This document shows, one piece after another, positions 12,959 through 14,774 of a stretch of 14,774 nt of DNA. Source of the stretch: Proteobacteria bacterium CAG:495 (lineage in GTDB: Bacteria > Pseudomonadota > Alphaproteobacteria > RF32 > CAG-239); the NCBI GenBank assembly GCA_000432275.1, contig HF995267.1, positions 1 through 14,774 of the forward strand, written 5' to 3'. A program made the position numbers and the translations under genes. Every line of letters starts with the position of its first letter. Positions within the stretch are counted from its first letter, which is position 1. The notes beneath the pieces were generated by a model. It ran no database searches. It had not been told where the DNA came from and worked only from the letters and a program-made list of their open reading frames with translations.

Positions 12959-14774
12959 TTAGAACTTAAATTTCATGTTCACCAGTCCGGAATGATCGGT
13001 ATAGTCCTTACGGAACTTGCCCTCATAGCTGACGGCCATTTCAAGACGGTTGCCGACGTCAAGCGTCAAACCGGCACCGGCTTCCAAACCGAACTTGTCC
13101 AGATTTTCGCCCTCAATCTGATAAACCGAGCCGTTAGGCAAGGAAACCACAGAAACCGCATCATCCTGAACAAAATCATAGGTTGCGGCAACATGAACTT
13201 CCGGACGAATGCTGAAACCGCGATTGGGGAAGAAATCCTGTTTAATCCGGATTCCGAAAACACCGGTCAAAACATCATTGGAAACCGCATCAACTCTTTG
13301 TCCGATACTATCCTCATAAGCGTCCTGTTTAACGTTGAGATAACGAACGCCAAGCTCGGGAGTAACGTAACCCATTTTATAACCGGTCATAACCTGAGCG
13401 CCAAAAGCATTGACGTCATAATCGCCCTTAACCTTAAAGGTGGACACCCTCTTCTCTTCATCATAGCTGGCAAAGCTGTACGAAGCAATCGCGTTCAGGA
13501 ACCAGCGGTTCGGTTTAAACTCGCCGTAAACAAAACCGGTGTGAGTATCAACGTCGGTATCCCGCAGAAAACCGCTGATGTCACCGTGGGTATAGGCATA
13601 ACCGATACCGAGTTTCAGACTGTCGGTCACATAATTGTCAAGACCGATGGCACCACCGTAAGAATCAATCTCAAACCCTTTGGCCTCTTTGGTGTCGCTC
13701 AACTCGGAGTGATTATATAAACCTTGAACCCAAATCGCGTCTTCGCGGTACATGTCGCCGGAAGCCAGCCCGCGGGCATAACGCCCTGCCCGTCCCGGTT
13801 TCATCCTAAGAGAAGAACCACCCTCCAGACGATTCTGCACCGTACTGAAAATCTGATTCGAGTTTTCCGTCGTCAGCGAGCGCACCAGAGGCGCTGCGTC
13901 CGGTGCCAATGCCGTCAAAGCGTCAACATATTCGGAACCTTGGCCATACTGAGACAAATAATCCAGTTCGTCATACACTTTGGCCGCTTCGCTGCCATTG
14001 GCAAAGTTGTTCCCTTCCAGCCATGCATTCGCCGTATTGGCATTGTTCTCCGTACCGCCGTCCATAATGACGATATCGCCGGCATCCGCTACCTGGGTAA
14101 CAGCATATTTTCCCTCACCGAGATGGTCAAATTCATATCTGCGGTTAAGGTTAACCCAATCACCCTCAACAGTTCCGCTCAAAATCTGAAATTCCTTCGT
14201 TTCTCCCTTGCTCACAACATTCTTGTCAATGCTGACATCCAGACCGGCACCCGGTTCAATATCAATTTTTCCGGCATTTAAAATCTGTCCATACTCGCTT
14301 TCACTGGCAATACGCAAGGTTAAAGTAGAGTCTCCGGACATTGTCAAATTACCGCCGTTCAAATCAAGCTTTCCGGTACCAAGGCTCAGATAAGATCCGT
14401 TCTTAAATGAATTATTACTACCTGCCCCCAAGCGTAATGTATTACCATTCAAAATGCTCAAAACCGATTGACTAATATCTATGCTTCCATTAATAGTAAC
14501 GTCCGATGGACCGCCGCTGGTACTACCGATGCTGATAGTCGAATACCCCGTAGTTGATTTTGTATTCAAATCTCCATCGATCTCCGCGTTACCTGACATT
14601 CCTAAAAAACCGCCATTTTCAAGCGAAACGTCCCCTTCAATGCTTACATTCTCGCTCATAATCACGCTGGATGCCACGACTTTGACCCCTTCAGAATCAG
14701 AAACAGATGCATCTCCGGGCGCCATAATCTTCGCTGAACCGGTAAGCTCCAAAGAACTGCCGTTACTGACATAG
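12959..14774 (-). CDS. Autotransporter (type V secretion), C-terminal part; N-terminus beyond the right edge
   Basis: This outer-membrane protein exports its own N-terminal passenger through a C-terminal 12-stranded barrel. The visible 604 residues contain Gly/Asn/Ser/Thr-rich passenger sequence of beta-helix type (about 1-205, repeated turns such as LENGGFLGMSGNAEI and LDLNGGNLTMSGDSTL). A helical linker follows (about 260-320, LDYLSQYGQGSEYVDALTAL). The barrel covers about 346-604 (from IWVQGLYNHS), with alternating polar and hydrophobic strands and a terminal Phe in VNMKFKF, the usual barrel-assembly signal. The frame is open to the edge. A TTG at 14752 that could be taken as a start codes for an internal Leu (SSLELTG), so the gene is partial. 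No catalytic passenger domain is visible here; adhesin-like function is an inference. It is convergent with the HAD gene. Confidence 0.92.
   Translation of the reverse strand, partial: YVSNGSSLELTGSAKIMAPGDASVSDSEGVKVVASSVIMSENVSIEGDVSLENGGFLGMSGNAEIDGDLNTKSTTGYSTISIGSTSGGPSDVTINGSIDISQSVLSILNGNTLRLGAGSNNSFKNGSYLSLGTGKLDLNGGNLTMSGDSTLTLRIASESEYGQILNAGKIDIEPGAGLDVSIDKNVVSKGETKEFQILSGTVEGDWVNLNRRYEFDHLGEGKYAVTQVADAGDIVIMDGGTENNANTANAWLEGNNFANGSEAAKVYDELDYLSQYGQGSEYVDALTALAPDAAPLVRSLTTENSNQIFSTVQNRLEGGSSLRMKPGRAGRYARGLASGDMYREDAIWVQGLYNHSELSDTKEAKGFEIDSYGGAIGLDNYVTDSLKLGIGYAYTHGDISGFLRDTDVDTHTGFVYGEFKPNRWFLNAIASYSFASYDEEKRVSTFKVKGDYDVNAFGAQVMTGYKMGYVTPELGVRYLNVKQDAYEDSIGQRVDAVSNDVLTGVFGIRIKQDFFPNRGFSIRPEVHVAATYDFVQDDAVSVVSLPNGSVYQIEGENLDKFGLEAGAGLTLDVGNRLEMAVSYEGKFRKDYTDHSGLVNMKFKF

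Noticed and set aside
12992..13720. Plus-strand open frame of 242 codons
   Set aside because: It lies wholly antisense to the autotransporter barrel and has no domain, promoter or ribosome binding site.
14750..14752. TTG start for the autotransporter
   Set aside because: The frame stays open upstream to the window edge with passenger-like sequence (YVSNGSSLELTG), so this is an internal Leu.
1..14774. CRISPR array, IS element, toxin-antitoxin pair or defence system
   Set aside because: Scanning by eye found no regularly spaced repeats, transposase, paired small genes or known defence domains.

Overview
The window reads as ordinary chromosome of a mid-GC alphaproteobacterium, probably an uncultured host- or gut-associated lineage. 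The evidence is a short-type dGTPase followed by a SPOR protein and NagZ (a known alphaproteobacterial neighbourhood), an alphaproteobacterial-style L33, XerC, and a Gram-negative autotransporter barrel. Taxonomy is inference from gene content only. I see no phage, IS element, CRISPR array, tRNA or rRNA.

Left part (1-5579): the first 33 codons of an unidentified leftward gene lie at the edge, divergent from xerC (244-1179, +). A leftward run follows: xthA (exonuclease III, 5579-4788), rnr (RNase R, 4787-2697), a secreted S41 peptidase (2710-1595), then rpmG (L33, 1479-1312). The first three genes abut or overlap and look co-transcribed. rpmG has its own near-consensus sigma-70 promoter (1525-1552) and an intrinsic terminator (1252-1285). 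RNase R lacks the usual N-terminal winged helix, and the S41 peptidase lacks a PDZ domain.

Middle part (5649-10440, +): dgt comes first. A tight envelope and peptidoglycan operon follows: a SPOR-domain membrane protein, an M50 site-2 protease, NagZ, and a 92-residue membrane-anchored coiled-coil protein, closed by a strong terminator (9888-9917). Spacings are 1 nt, 11 nt and a 7-nt overlap. A separate monocistron (10015-10440) with an extended -10 promoter and its own terminator encodes a 141-residue protein that I cannot identify.

Right part (10515-14774): a single-chain (alpha2-type) glycyl-tRNA synthetase (leftward) is divergent from a HAD-family phosphatase (rightward). The HAD gene is convergent with a large autotransporter that runs off the right edge, and the two share a 17-bp perfect inverted-repeat bidirectional terminator (12914-12950).

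No clearly new system is evident. The best leads are the rearranged dgt-SPOR-M50-nagZ-small-membrane-protein cluster, the orphan 141-residue gene, the trimmed RNase R/S41 pair, and the single-chain GlyRS with its HAD neighbour, which may be a transferred block. No intergenic stretch exceeds 300 bases.
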